A DNA stretch of 64,000 nucleotides from Hymenobacter arizonensis (GCF_900115775.1 NZ_FOXS01000007.1:186001-250000); one strand, 5' to 3'. Shown: positions 37,999 through 47,130, counted from the first letter of the stretch. Translations and numbers: made by a program. Notes: generated from the sequence alone by a model not told the origin.

Positions 37999-38979
37999 TC
38001 AGGCGGCCGCTGCCGTTTTCAGGGCCTGAATCAAGGTATTCGGCGCCAGCTTCAGCTTGTATTCGTTGTGCTTGAAAGCCTTGGCGCCCTGCATGGCCAC
38101 GGCCGCCGCCTGCCGGAAGGTTTCCTCAGTGGCGGGCTTGCCCACCAGCATCTGCTCGGCGGCGGTGAGGCGCCAGGGCTTGTGGGCCACGCTGCCAAAG
38201 GCCAGCCGTGCGGACTTGATGGTGGTGCCATCCAGGTCAAGCGCGGCGGCGGCCGATACAAGCGCGAAGGCGTAGCTGGCGCGCTCGCGCACTTTGTAGT
38301 AGCTCACGTGCTTGGTGAAAGGCCCATCGGGCACGTCCACGGCCGTGATGAGCTCGCCGGGTTCCAGGGTGGTGTCTTTCTCGGGGGCGTCGCCGGGCAG
38401 GCGGTGCAGGTCCGTGAACGGAATGCGGCGGTCGCCTTTGGGGCCGCTCACCAGCACAGTAGCGTCGAGGGCCACCAGGGCCACGCTCATGTCGGAGGGG
38501 TGCACGGCGATGCACTTGTCCGAAAAGCCGAAGATGGCGTGCATGCGGTTGATGCCTTCTAGGGCACCGCAGCCGGTGCCGGGCTCGCGCTTGTTGCAGG
38601 GCATGGCCGTGTCGTAGAAATAGGGGCAGCGGGTGCGCTGCAGCATGTTGCCGCCGGTGGTGGCCATGTTGCGCAGCTGGGCAGAAGCCCCGGCGTTGAT
38701 GGCCTGCACCAGCAGCGGCTGCCGCTCGCGCACTTGGCGGTCGTCGGCCACGGTGGAGTTCAGGGCGAGAGCACCGATGCGCAGGGCGTTGCCCTGGCGT
38801 TCGATTTTGGTGAGCGGCAGGCGGTTGATGTCGACCAGCTTTTGCGGGGCCATCACGCCGCGCTTCATCAGGTCGACGAGGTTGGTACCGCCGGCAATGA
38901 ACTTGGCGTTGCCGTCTTTAGCTACCGCGTCAATGGCGGCCTGCTGCTTGCTGGGCCGGATATAATTGAACTGGTTCAT
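37999..38979 (-). CDS. paoB: FAD-binding subunit of the PaoABC-type oxidoreductase, with 4Fe-4S insertion
   Basis: 326 residues from the ATG at 38979, which overlaps the stop of the preceding gene by four bases (ATGA coupling). FAD-binding segment FIAGGTNLVDLMKRGV near 27-42 and the second contact NMATTGGNMLQRTRC. Four cysteines, C118, C128, C137 and C156, are placed as in E. coli PaoB, where they bind a 4Fe-4S cluster that ordinary xanthine dehydrogenases lack. The C-terminal CO-dehydrogenase flavoprotein domain (about 220-322) completes the fold. It passes electrons between the 2Fe-2S subunit and FAD. Cluster presence is inferred from the cysteine spacing. Confidence 0.93.
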   Translation of the reverse strand: MNQFNYIRPSKQQAAIDAVAKDGNAKFIAGGTNLVDLMKRGVMAPQKLVDINRLPLTKIERQGNALRIGALALNSTVADDRQVRERQPLLVQAINAGASAQLRNMATTGGNMLQRTRCPYFYDTAMPCNKREPGTGCGALEGINRMHAIFGFSDKCIAVHPSDMSVALVALDATVLVSGPKGDRRIPFTDLHRLPGDAPEKDTTLEPGELITAVDVPDGPFTKHVSYYKVRERASYAFALVSAAAALDLDGTTIKSARLAFGSVAHKPWRLTAAEQMLVGKPATEETFRQAAAVAMQGAKAFKHNEYKLKLAPNTLIQALKTAAAA

Positions 38980-39608
38980 ACCTTTTGCCCTCCGTTTTTC
39001 ACTTCCTGAATGGCAGCCACAATGTTGGTGTAGGCCCCGCAGCGGCAAATATTACCGCTCATGTACTCCCTGATTTCGCCTTCTGAGTCGGCGTGGCCTT
39101 CGCGCACGCAGGCCACGGCCGACATAATCTGCCCCGGCGTGCAATAGCCGCACTGGAAGCCGTCGTGTTTCACAAACGCCGCCTGCATGGGGTGCAGCTT
39201 GTCGGCGTCGGCCAGGCCCTCGATGGTGGTGACTTTCTTGCCGTCGTGCATCACCGCGAAGCTCAGGCAGCTGTTCACGCGCTGGCCATCGACGTGCACG
39301 GTGCAGGCGCCGCACTGGCCGTAGTCGCAGCCTTTTTTGGTGCCGTTCAGGTTCAGATTTTCGCGTAGCAGGTCGAGCAGCGTGGTGCGCGGCTCTACTT
39401 TGAGCTTGTATTTTTTGCCGTTGACTTCCAGCTTGAGCGGGACTTTCTCAAAAGCCGCCGCCACCGTTTCATCAAACTGCGCGGACGCCGCCTGCACCAC
39501 CGGGCCGGGCACCAGGGCCAGGGCCGTGAGCAGCGACGACTGCTTAAGAAAATACCGGCGGGCCTCGTCGTGCTGGGCCGGCTTGTCGGATTCGAGATTC
39601 ATAGCCAT
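38976..39608 (-). CDS. paoA: 2Fe-2S subunit of the PaoABC-type oxidoreductase, Tat-exported
   Basis: 210 residues. Tat signal EARRYFLKQSSLLTALALVPG near 15-36 (RRxFLK). Plant-type 2Fe-2S domain about 57-130 with GCDYGQCGACTVH and a later cysteine in NSCLSF. All-helical 2Fe-2S domain about 135-205 with CGYCTPGQ and CRCGAY. Electron-transfer subunit of the periplasmic molybdenum hydroxylase. First gene of the operon; the FAD subunit starts inside its stop codon. Start may be this ATG (39608) or the one two codons later; both give the same signal. Confidence 0.95.
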   Translation of the reverse strand: MAMNLESDKPAQHDEARRYFLKQSSLLTALALVPGPVVQAASAQFDETVAAAFEKVPLKLEVNGKKYKLKVEPRTTLLDLLRENLNLNGTKKGCDYGQCGACTVHVDGQRVNSCLSFAVMHDGKKVTTIEGLADADKLHPMQAAFVKHDGFQCGYCTPGQIMSAVACVREGHADSEGEIREYMSGNICRCGAYTNIVAAIQEVKNGGQKV

Positions 39609-39644
39609 GAAAAATAGAGAGGGGCGGTAGACTAGCCCAATGAT

Positions 39645-40181
39645 TTACTGCGGTGATACCGGGAATTTAGCGAATAAGGCTGTAATGGCCTTGTCAATCC
39701 GTTGCGTGAGCTTGGCTTCGTCGGGCGTGAGCACGCTTTTCACCGAGCCTTGCCAAATGAGTTCCTGCTGGGCGGCATCGACCAGCTCGATGGTGGCGGT
39801 GCCTTCTTCGTAGCGCCCCACCACTACGTCCTGGCTTTGCCAGTGGTACCGGCGCTGCCCGATATAAACGGGTGCTTCCTGAATGCGCGTTTCGCGGGTT
39901 TGCACCTTCTCCTGCGTCACTACGCCAATGTTTACTAGCATATCGGGCGTGTCGGACTGCTGGTAGCCGCGTCGGCTCAGCTCGCGCCCCACCACCTGCT
40001 TGAGGGTGGCAATGCCCGTGCCGGGGCCCTCAAAAGCCGCGTCGTTGCGGGCCGTGACGTCCATGAAATTATACGTTTTATAAGACCGGAAATTGACGTT
40101 GGGCTGCGGGCGGGCGTACTGCACCTGCTCGCTGGCACAAGCCGCCAGGCTCAGCAGGAGCGCAAAGAGAGCGTATTTCAT
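39645..40181 (-). CDS. DUF4136 lipoprotein
   Basis: 178 residues from the ATG at 40181; longer in-frame starts put unrelated residues before the signal peptide. Lipobox LLLSLAAC with the cysteine at 15. DUF4136 pattern: FRSYKTYNFMD, LKQVVGRELSRRGYQQSDTPDMLVNIGV, GTATIELVDAAQQELIWQGSV, and a final helix, RIDKAITALFAKFP. Family function unknown; members are envelope lipoproteins. It lies 36 bases upstream of the paoA-like gene on the same strand and might be co-transcribed, but family placement elsewhere gives no link. Confidence 0.92.
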   Translation of the reverse strand: MKYALFALLLSLAACASEQVQYARPQPNVNFRSYKTYNFMDVTARNDAAFEGPGTGIATLKQVVGRELSRRGYQQSDTPDMLVNIGVVTQEKVQTRETRIQEAPVYIGQRRYHWQSQDVVVGRYEEGTATIELVDAAQQELIWQGSVKSVLTPDEAKLTQRIDKAITALFAKFPVSPQ

Positions 40182-40326
40182 GGGGTAGAAGTAAAACAGG
40201 AAGTCCGCCCCAACGCCCACCTGGGGCCGAGAACGCACGAAAGCTGCTGGGATAAGCACTGCAAGGCCGTTGTTATACGTCGGCACGCAAACAGTAGCTG
40301 TGGTGGAGCTTACCTAAAAGCTGTTT

Positions 40327-40450
40327 AAAAAACCTGTCATCCTGAGCGCAGCGAAGGACCTTATCAGGACAGAACGATTGGCAGTACTATTCTTGCTACA
40401 GCTTCTTACGTGATAAGGTCCTTCGCTGCGCTCAGGATGACAGGTTTTTT
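40327..40450. repeat. Forty-base perfect inverted repeat between divergent genes
   Basis: Arms 40327-40366 and 40411-40450 are exact reverse complements (core CCTGTCATCCTGAGCGCAGC...), with a 44-base centre. The A6 and T6 outer ends make it a possible bidirectional terminator-like structure. CATCCTGAGCGCAGCGAAGG is related to the arms at 33441 and 62301. It occupies a third of the 378-base gap, and nothing else is recognised there. Confidence 0.92.
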
Positions 40451-40559
40451 GAATTGCTAAATAGCTTGGCCTGGTGCCGCTGCAGCAAGCAGAAGCGTAG
40501 AAACACGCCCCCTGTCTTTGCAGTAATGTACCCATCTTCTGAATTCAACTCCTTCCTGT

Positions 40560-42170
40560 ATGCGGGTTTTTGGCATTGTTGGCAGCGTGCTGCTTGCGTT
40601 ATTTCTGCGGCCTGCTGCGGCCCAGACGGTCACCGGCGCAGCAGGTGAAGAATTTGCCGTGCGCGTGCTGGCCCGGCAGCTCAGCGACCCTTGGGAGGTG
40701 GCTTACGGGCCAGACAATCACCTCTGGCTAACCGAGGCCAAGGGCTACCGAGTCAGCCGCCTCGACCCTGCCACCGGCACCCGAACGGTGCTGCTCGACC
40801 TGAACGCGCAACGGGAATTCCCGCGCTACGACAAGATTCCCGACTCGGCCGACGGCGGCAAACCCTGGCCCCAGGGCGGCCTGATGGGCTTGGCCGTGCA
40901 CCCCCAACTACTGCAGGGCAAGCCCTACGTGTACCTGGTCTACATCTACCGTTTTGCCGGGGCCCAGCAGCCGGGCAAGGGCGGAGCAGCCAACTACGGC
41001 GGGCATTTTTTCACCACGCGCCTGGTGCGCTACGAGTACCGCCCGCCGCAGCAGTCGCTCATCAACCCCGTTACGCTGTGCGATACCCTGCCGGGCAGCA
41101 ACGACCACAACGCCGGGCGCCTGCTCATCGCTCCGGTCAATGGCCAAGACTACTTATTCTATAGCACCGGCGACTTGGGCGCGGGCCAGTTCGACAACGC
41201 CGGCCAGCCCAATCACGCCCAAAACCCGCACCGCTACGCCGGCAAAATGCTGCGCTTCCACCTCGAACCCGACGCCGACACTGGCCCCACCGACCAGTGG
41301 CTGCCCAACGACAACCCCTTTGCCACACCCGCCCGCCAGTCGGCGGTGTGGAGCCTCGGGCACCGCAACGCCCAGGGCCTAGCCTATGCCGTGGTGGGCG
41401 GCACCGGCCGCCTCTACGAAACCGAGCACGGACCTTATTCCGACGACGAAGTCAACATCATCGAGCGCGGCCGCAACTACGGGCACCCGCTCATCATCGG
41501 CTACGCCGACAACAACTATAACGGACTGGCGGCCGGCGTCACGAAGCACGCTGCCCTGCCCGGCGCCTGGAATACGAGTTACCCCTTCATCAAAAGCGAG
41601 CAAGCCAATGCGAAGGCCATCGGCGCGGCTACCTACCGCGACCCCATTGCCTCACTCTACCCCAACTCTCATGCCTTCCTGACAAAGTTGTATGCTAAAA
41701 CCCGCGCGGGCGACAAAGACGCCCCGGACTGGCCCTCGGAGGCCCCCAGCAGCCTGGCCGTGTACACAGCCACGGCCATTCCGGGCTGGCAAAATTCGTT
41801 ACTGATGCCCACTCTCAAGCACGGCAAGCTCATTCGCCTGCAGCTGAACGCCGCCGGCACGGGCGTTACCGGCGACACCCTGGTGTACTTCCGGGCGCCG
41901 GTTCGCTACCGCGACCTCGCCCTCTCGCCCGATGGCACACGTCTGTACCTGGCCACCGACAGCGCCTCCGTCACGTCTGGCCCGTCGAAGGAAGACCCTA
42001 AGGGCACCAGTTGCAAGGGCTGCATTCTAGAATACACCTACCTGCGCGGCGGCACCCAGGCCACAGCCGCCGCGCCCACCCCAGCCGGGCAGTGGTGGCA
42101 GCCTGGGCGGGTGAGCCCCGCCACCGGGCCCCGCGTGCGCCGGGCTGCTGCCCCGCCTGTCCGCAAGTAG
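40560..42170 (+). CDS. PQQ-dependent sugar dehydrogenase (glucose/sorbosone dehydrogenase family)
   Basis: 536 residues. Signal peptide 1-21 (GSVLLALFLRPAAAQ). Six-bladed propeller of the soluble GDH-B type: LARQLSDPWEVAYGPDNHLWLTE, GGLMGLAVHPQL, LPGSNDHNAGRLLIAP, AGKMLRFHLEPD, VWSLGHRNAQGLAY, ETEHGPYSDDEVNIIERGRNYGHP, and the late RYRDLALSPDGTRLYLATD. The family oxidises aldoses with PQQ and calcium in the periplasm. Compared with A. calcoaceticus GDH-B it has a longer tail: CKGCILEYTYL with a CxxC, then about 40 Pro/Ala residues. Single gene, divergent from the DUF4136 lipoprotein. Confidence 0.92.
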   Translation: MRVFGIVGSVLLALFLRPAAAQTVTGAAGEEFAVRVLARQLSDPWEVAYGPDNHLWLTEAKGYRVSRLDPATGTRTVLLDLNAQREFPRYDKIPDSADGGKPWPQGGLMGLAVHPQLLQGKPYVYLVYIYRFAGAQQPGKGGAANYGGHFFTTRLVRYEYRPPQQSLINPVTLCDTLPGSNDHNAGRLLIAPVNGQDYLFYSTGDLGAGQFDNAGQPNHAQNPHRYAGKMLRFHLEPDADTGPTDQWLPNDNPFATPARQSAVWSLGHRNAQGLAYAVVGGTGRLYETEHGPYSDDEVNIIERGRNYGHPLIIGYADNNYNGLAAGVTKHAALPGAWNTSYPFIKSEQANAKAIGAATYRDPIASLYPNSHAFLTKLYAKTRAGDKDAPDWPSEAPSSLAVYTATAIPGWQNSLLMPTLKHGKLIRLQLNAAGTGVTGDTLVYFRAPVRYRDLALSPDGTRLYLATDSASVTSGPSKEDPKGTSCKGCILEYTYLRGGTQATAAAPTPAGQWWQPGRVSPATGPRVRRAAAPPVRK

Positions 42171-42305
42171 TCAGGCAGTCGTAAAACCCTTGATGCCGGG
42201 CTTCTGAATTCTTGGCAGTTCTTACCGGGCCGATGGGCGGCGAAGGCACCGGGGCCCCGTATCTTTGGCTACGGCCGTGCCCGGTGGTGCCGGCGCCTCT
42301 TCTGC

Positions 42306-45300
42306 ATGATTTCTGCCACCTCTCTGCAACGCCTATTCGGCATCAAGGCCAGCGAAACCCGTACGGTGGGGCTGTTTTTGCTGCACAACTTTCTGCTCGG
42401 CATCGGCTCGGTGCTGGTGTACGTGGCTGCCAACGTGCTGCTGCTCGAGCACGACCCCGAGCACAGCCTGCCGCTGGGCTACATCGCCGGTGCCTTGGCC
42501 ATGATGGCCGTGAGCAAGGTTTATACCTATTTCGAGCACCACTACCTGCTGCGCAAGCTGGCCGTGCGGGTGCTGCTGGCCGTGGTGGCCCTCACCGGCG
42601 TGGTGGGCGTGCTGGTGGCGGTGGGCCACTCGGTAGCGTCGGCCGTGGCCGTAATGGTGGGTTACCGACTAATCTACCTGCTCACCAATCTGGAATTCTG
42701 GGGCGTGTCGGCGGTGGTGTTTGATGTGCGGCAGAGCAAGCGGCTGTTCAGCGTTATCAGCTCCGGCGACATGCCGGCCAAGGCCCTGGGCGCTTTGCTG
42801 GCGGCCCTCATTCACGGCGACGCTCAACTGCCCGTGCTACTGGGCGTGTCGTTTGTGGCCTACCTGGGCGCTCTGTTTGCCCTGCGCTCCACGCTCAACT
42901 CCCACGTGGTGGAAGCCGCGGCGCGCCCCATGCGACACCTGCAGCGGCCCCAGGCCCGGCTGGTGCGCCTGTTTGGCGGCAGCGAGTTGGTGCTGGCCAT
43001 GTGCCTCAGTCTGATGGCCATTGCGGCCGTGCTCACGGGCGTGGAATACATGTTTTTCATCAACGTGAAGCACCGGTTTCACGCCTCGGAAGACATTACC
43101 CGCTCGGTGGGCTGGGTGCTGGGCCTCACCTACCTGGCGGCCATGTTCTTTAAGCTGATGGTGAGCCGGCAGGCCCTGGAGCGCTATGGCGTGCAGTGGT
43201 CGCTGCAGCTGCTGCCGGCCGTGGCGCTGGTGCTATTAGCCGCTTTTGGTGGGGTGCAGCTGGTGGGCTTTTCCAGCCAAGCGGTATTGCTGGCGTACTT
43301 CTGTGGCCTATACCTGCTGCTGGAAGTGCTGCGCCGCACCGTGTTCGACCCGGTTTTTCTGGTGCTTTTTCAGCCACTGGCCCCGCCGCAGCGCCTGGCG
43401 GCCCACACCCTCGCAAAGGGAATTTTCGAGCCGCTGGGCCTGGGTCTCACGGGACTGCTGTTTTTCGGACTGGGCTATGTAGACAAGCTTAGTGGCCCGC
43501 TACCATTTATCTGGATGGGGGGCTTGCTGCTGCTGGCCCTGCTGTTTTTGCGGCGCACCTACCGCGCCTACCTGGCCGAGCTGAAGGATGGGCTAGGCCG
43601 CCGCTTCGCCGAAACGGCCGAGCTTGCCCTCCCCGATGCGGCCCTGCAAGTGGTGCTGGCCCATCTGCACAGCGCCCGCCCCACCGAGGTGCTCAACGCC
43701 GTGGCCTGGCTGCGCCAGCGCGAGCCCGCCGCCCTGGCCAGCCACGTGCCCACCCTGCTCGAACACGCCGATGAGCGGGTGCGCCTCGCCCTGCTGGCCA
43801 CCCCCGAGGTGCGCCCCCTGCCCGCCGAGGCCCTGCAGGCCCTGGCCCAGCGCGACCCCGCTCCCGCTGTGCGCACTGCGGCTGCCCAACAGTTGGCCAC
43901 TGCGGTGCCCGAAGCGTCCTTCTTAACGGCCCTGCTCACTGGCACCGATATGGCCGCCCGCGAAGGCGCTATTCGGGGCTGCATCGAGGCCATGCCCCAG
44001 CACGGCGCGGCCCAACGCAGCTTGCATGAGCTGCTGCGCCAGCCTTCGCCGGCTGCTACCAAAGCAGCGCTGTCGTTGCTGGCCTACTACACAGCAGAGG
44101 CCCAAAGCCAGCTAGTTGAGCGCAGCGTGGCCAGCCCCGATACCGACGTAGCAAATGCCGCCCTCACCGCCCTCGGCACCCTGGGCCACACCCGGCTGGC
44201 CCCCCACTTGCTGCATGCCCTGCGCGACAAGCAGCGTTGGCAGCCTGCCGCCGACAGCCTCGTAGCCCTAGGCCCGGATGCCGTGCCACTGCTGCGCGAT
44301 GCCCTCCCGCACGACGCCAACAACGCCCACACCCACCGCCTGGTCACGGTACTCGAGCGCCTCAACAACTCCGCTAGTCGGGTCGTGCTCGTCGAGCTGG
44401 CCCAGGCCCCTAGCTTGTTTTCCCGGGGGCTGGCGCTGCGAGCGCTACGCCGCTTCCCAGCCGTACCTGCCGATACGGCCATCTTTGAGCGCCTGCTGCG
44501 CGAAGAATTTGAGCTGGCCAGCCAGCTGCTGCAAGGCCTGCTGAGTGCTTCGTACCCCGCCCTCCGCGCCACCGTCGACTACGAGCTGATGTTGCTGCAC
44601 CAGCGGGTATTTGGCCTGCTTGCCCAGCTCTATGATGCCGAGCTGGTCGCCACCGCGCAGCGCAACGTGGCCCACGCCGCGCGCGAGCGCCAGGCCAATG
44701 CCCTCGAAATTCTCGATAACCTCATTCCGCGGCCCATCTACCAGGGCCTGCAAGCCCTGCTCGATGATGCGCCGGTGTCCGAGAAAGCCCGGCTGTTTGC
44801 CACGCTCACGGCGCCGGCCCGGCCGCAGGGACTTGCCGTGGGTGCAAAGGCCGCGGGCAGGGCAGCCGCCGCCACCCTTGCCGCCACCGATTCCAAGCCC
44901 CTACCTACCCTGTTACTGCGCCGGGGCCACCTCGCTTTCACATCCTGGACGCTGAGCGTGGCCCTGCGCCACTGGCAGCCCACCGAGCCCGACGCCCCGG
45001 CCCTGCTGCGGCCTTACCTACAGTCGGACCACGCGCTGCTGCGCGAAAGCGCCCAACTTGCCCTGCCGGCGCTGTCAGCTCACCAGGGCGAATCCGTTGC
45101 GGCTTTGGCTACTTCCCTTTCTGCTCACCCCTCTTCTCACCCTGCCATGATTCACTCCCCTGCCGCCGAATCCCGTGTATCTGCCCTGGAGCGGGTGGTG
45201 GTGCTCAAAAGCACCGCCCTTTTTGCCCAAACCCCCGAAAACGTGCTGAGCAGCATTGTGCCCATTATGCGGGAGGTGACTTTCCAGGAAGGCGAGGAAA

Positions 45301-45608
45301 TATTTGCCAAGGGCGACATCGGCACGTCCCTCTTCATCCTGCACGACGGGCAGGTGGGCATCTTCAACGGCAACCAGCAGCTGGCAACTTTCGGGCCCGG
45401 CGATTTCTTCGGCGAGCTAGCCCTGCTCGACACCGAGCCCCGCTCGGCCTCGGCGGCCGCGCTGAGCGAGGTGCTCGCCTTCCGCCTCGACCAGGAAGAT
45501 TTCTACGACGTGATGGAGGAGCGCGGCGAGGTGCTCCGCAACATCCTGCGCATGCTGTGCCAGCGCATCCGCCTCCAAAACGAAAAGATGCGGGAGCTAG
45601 CCGCGTAG
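42306..45608 (+). CDS. Membrane translocase-like protein with HEAT repeats and C-terminal cyclic-nucleotide-binding domain
   Basis: 1100 residues in three parts. About 1-430: some 12 membrane helices resembling the nucleotide-translocase/MFS fold (VGLFLLHNFLLGIGSVLVYVAANVLLL, DMPAKALGALLAALI, PLAPPQRLAAHTLAKGIFEPLG). About 440-930: alpha-helical HEAT-type repeats (VLNAVAWLRQREPAAL, PAVRTAAAQQLATAVPEASF, VANAALTALGTLGHTRLAPHLL). About 960-1095: cNMP-binding beta roll, FQEGEEIFAKGDIGTSLFILHDGQVGIF, with the phosphate cassette FGELALLDTEPRSASA bearing E1037 and R1046, which bind ribose and phosphate in cAMP receptors. It faces a REC-cyclase gene. Transported substrate, if any, is unknown; regulation by cAMP is inferred. 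Confidence 0.85.
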   Translation: MISATSLQRLFGIKASETRTVGLFLLHNFLLGIGSVLVYVAANVLLLEHDPEHSLPLGYIAGALAMMAVSKVYTYFEHHYLLRKLAVRVLLAVVALTGVVGVLVAVGHSVASAVAVMVGYRLIYLLTNLEFWGVSAVVFDVRQSKRLFSVISSGDMPAKALGALLAALIHGDAQLPVLLGVSFVAYLGALFALRSTLNSHVVEAAARPMRHLQRPQARLVRLFGGSELVLAMCLSLMAIAAVLTGVEYMFFINVKHRFHASEDITRSVGWVLGLTYLAAMFFKLMVSRQALERYGVQWSLQLLPAVALVLLAAFGGVQLVGFSSQAVLLAYFCGLYLLLEVLRRTVFDPVFLVLFQPLAPPQRLAAHTLAKGIFEPLGLGLTGLLFFGLGYVDKLSGPLPFIWMGGLLLLALLFLRRTYRAYLAELKDGLGRRFAETAELALPDAALQVVLAHLHSARPTEVLNAVAWLRQREPAALASHVPTLLEHADERVRLALLATPEVRPLPAEALQALAQRDPAPAVRTAAAQQLATAVPEASFLTALLTGTDMAAREGAIRGCIEAMPQHGAAQRSLHELLRQPSPAATKAALSLLAYYTAEAQSQLVERSVASPDTDVANAALTALGTLGHTRLAPHLLHALRDKQRWQPAADSLVALGPDAVPLLRDALPHDANNAHTHRLVTVLERLNNSASRVVLVELAQAPSLFSRGLALRALRRFPAVPADTAIFERLLREEFELASQLLQGLLSASYPALRATVDYELMLLHQRVFGLLAQLYDAELVATAQRNVAHAARERQANALEILDNLIPRPIYQGLQALLDDAPVSEKARLFATLTAPARPQGLAVGAKAAGRAAAATLAATDSKPLPTLLLRRGHLAFTSWTLSVALRHWQPTEPDAPALLRPYLQSDHALLRESAQLALPALSAHQGESVAALATSLSAHPSSHPAMIHSPAAESRVSALERVVVLKSTALFAQTPENVLSSIVPIMREVTFQEGEEIFAKGDIGTSLFILHDGQVGIFNGNQQLATFGPGDFFGELALLDTEPRSASAAALSEVLAFRLDQEDFYDVMEERGEVLRNILRMLCQRIRLQNEKMRELAA

Positions 45609-45614
45609 GCCAGG

Positions 45615-46661
45615 CTACTCCACTACTTCGTAAATCTTCACGGCCTTAGCCTTGTTTTTGAGGGTTACCTCGCTCACAAACTCGCACTGAAACGACTCTT
45701 TTACCTTTAAGTACACGGCTTCGCTGATGATAATCTGCCCTGGCTTGGCCGCCGACTGCAGGCGTTGCGACATGTTCACCACGTCACCAATCACCGTGTA
45801 ATCCAGACGCTTGAGCGAGGCCGAGCCGATGTTACCGGACACCACCTCGCCGGTATTTACCCCAATGCTGACTTTGGGGCGGAATTCAATACCAGCGGGC
45901 AGCGGCGTGCCGCTTTCCTGCAAGGCCGAGCGCGCCGAAAGGGCCGCGTCGATGGCCCGGTCCAGGTGGTGCTCGCCGCGGAATACGGCCATCACGGCAT
46001 CGCCCATAAACTTGTCGACGTAGCCGCCCTGGGCAATTATCTCCTTCACCATCAGGTCGAAGTAGGTATTGAGCAGGCTCACTACGTCGGTCGGCGCCAT
46101 CTTCTCGGCCAGGGACGTAAAGCCACAGATGTCGAGAAAAACCACGGTGGCTTCCACGGTTTCGCTGGCCAGCAGGCGGTTTTCGAAGTCGGGGCGCGTC
46201 ATGAAGTTGAGCACCGTCTCGTCGACGTACATCTTGAGGATGTTGTTTTCCTGAATGGCGCGCAGGGTGTCGCGCAGCTGGCGCACCTGGTCGGCGGTTT
46301 TCTCAATGGTAACCTCCAGGTCGGTGAAATCGACGGGCTTCACCACAAAGTCAAAGGCGCCGCGGTTCATGGCGGTGCGCAGGTTGCCCAGGTCGCCGTA
46401 GGCCGACACGATGACCGTTTTCATGGCCGGGTGCTGGGCGTGGGTGTGCGTGAGCAGCGTGAGGCCGTCCATCACGGGCATGTTGATGTCGCTGAGAATC
46501 ACATCCGTGTCGGGGTTCTCGCCAATGCGTTCGAGGGCCTCCTGTCCGTTGTTGGCGAACACAAACTCGTACACGCTTTCGCGGATTTTGCGCCGAAACT
46601 TCTGCTTAATAAGCAGCTCGAGGTCGGCCTCGTCGTCGACCACCAGAATTTTCGTCTTCAT
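45615..46661 (-). CDS. Response regulator with class III adenylate cyclase output
   Basis: 348 residues from the ATG at 46661 (ILVVDDE right after the start). Receiver about 3-125 with acidic pocket DDE and phospho-acceptor D58 in ILSDINMP, lysine in VVKPVD. Short helical linker, then a cyclase catalytic domain about 168-348: metal-binding D177 (FLDICGFT) and D221 (DKFMGDAVM), base-selecting K217 and T289 (DYTVIGD), transition-state N296 and R300 (NMSQR). The K/T pair points to ATP as substrate. It should make cAMP when phosphorylated by a partner kinase. Five kinases and another receiver lie upstream on the same strand; a cNMP-binding protein lies six bases away on the other. Confidence 0.94.
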   Translation of the reverse strand: MKTKILVVDDEADLELLIKQKFRRKIRESVYEFVFANNGQEALERIGENPDTDVILSDINMPVMDGLTLLTHTHAQHPAMKTVIVSAYGDLGNLRTAMNRGAFDFVVKPVDFTDLEVTIEKTADQVRQLRDTLRAIQENNILKMYVDETVLNFMTRPDFENRLLASETVEATVVFLDICGFTSLAEKMAPTDVVSLLNTYFDLMVKEIIAQGGYVDKFMGDAVMAVFRGEHHLDRAIDAALSARSALQESGTPLPAGIEFRPKVSIGVNTGEVVSGNIGSASLKRLDYTVIGDVVNMSQRLQSAAKPGQIIISEAVYLKVKESFQCEFVSEVTLKNKAKAVKIYEVVE

Positions 46662-46752
46662 AGAGTGTAGTTGTTGGTTGCCAGAGGCCGGACTGCGGGC
46701 GCGGAAATCAGTTTCTGCCACTCACGCCCCGTCTGCCCCGACAACTGCTTTT

Positions 46753-47130
46753 TTACGGCAGTAGCTGCAGCAATTTATCCTTGAGCACCCCAAAATCCAC
46801 GGGCTTGGTCAAAAAATCATTCGCTCCCAGCGCCATGGCCTGCTGGTAGCTTTGGTCATCGCCGTAGGCCGTAATCATCATCATGGTGGTGGGGGGCATT
46901 TCAAACTCCTCTTTCACGTAACTCAGCAGCTCCAGGCCGCTCATGCCGGGCATGTTGATGTCGGAGAGAATAATGAGCACCTCGGAGTGGTGCGCGCGCA
47001 GAAACGTGAGGGCTTCTTCGCCCGAGAAGGCGAAGCTGAAGCTTAGCTCGCCACTGCGGATTTCGCGACGGAAGCGCTGCATAAACAAGTCGCGCACATC
47101 GGTTTCGTCGTCAACAACCAGAATTTGCAT
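46753..47130 (-). CDS. Stand-alone response-regulator receiver protein
   Basis: 125 residues, a single REC domain with nothing after it: QILVVDDETDVRD, phospho-acceptor D57 in IILSDINMPGMSGLELL, switch residues in MITAYG, and lysine in FLTKPVD. No DNA-binding or enzymatic output. Very close to the receiver of the next gene (same DDE, ILSDINMP and KPVDF blocks), suggesting duplication followed by fusion or loss of the cyclase part. It may act as a phosphate sink or shuttle between the neighbouring kinases and the REC-cyclase. Sits 50 bases after the kinase gene and 91 before the cyclase gene. Confidence 0.95.
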   Translation of the reverse strand: MQILVVDDETDVRDLFMQRFRREIRSGELSFSFAFSGEEALTFLRAHHSEVLIILSDINMPGMSGLELLSYVKEEFEMPPTTMMMITAYGDDQSYQQAMALGANDFLTKPVDFGVLKDKLLQLLP

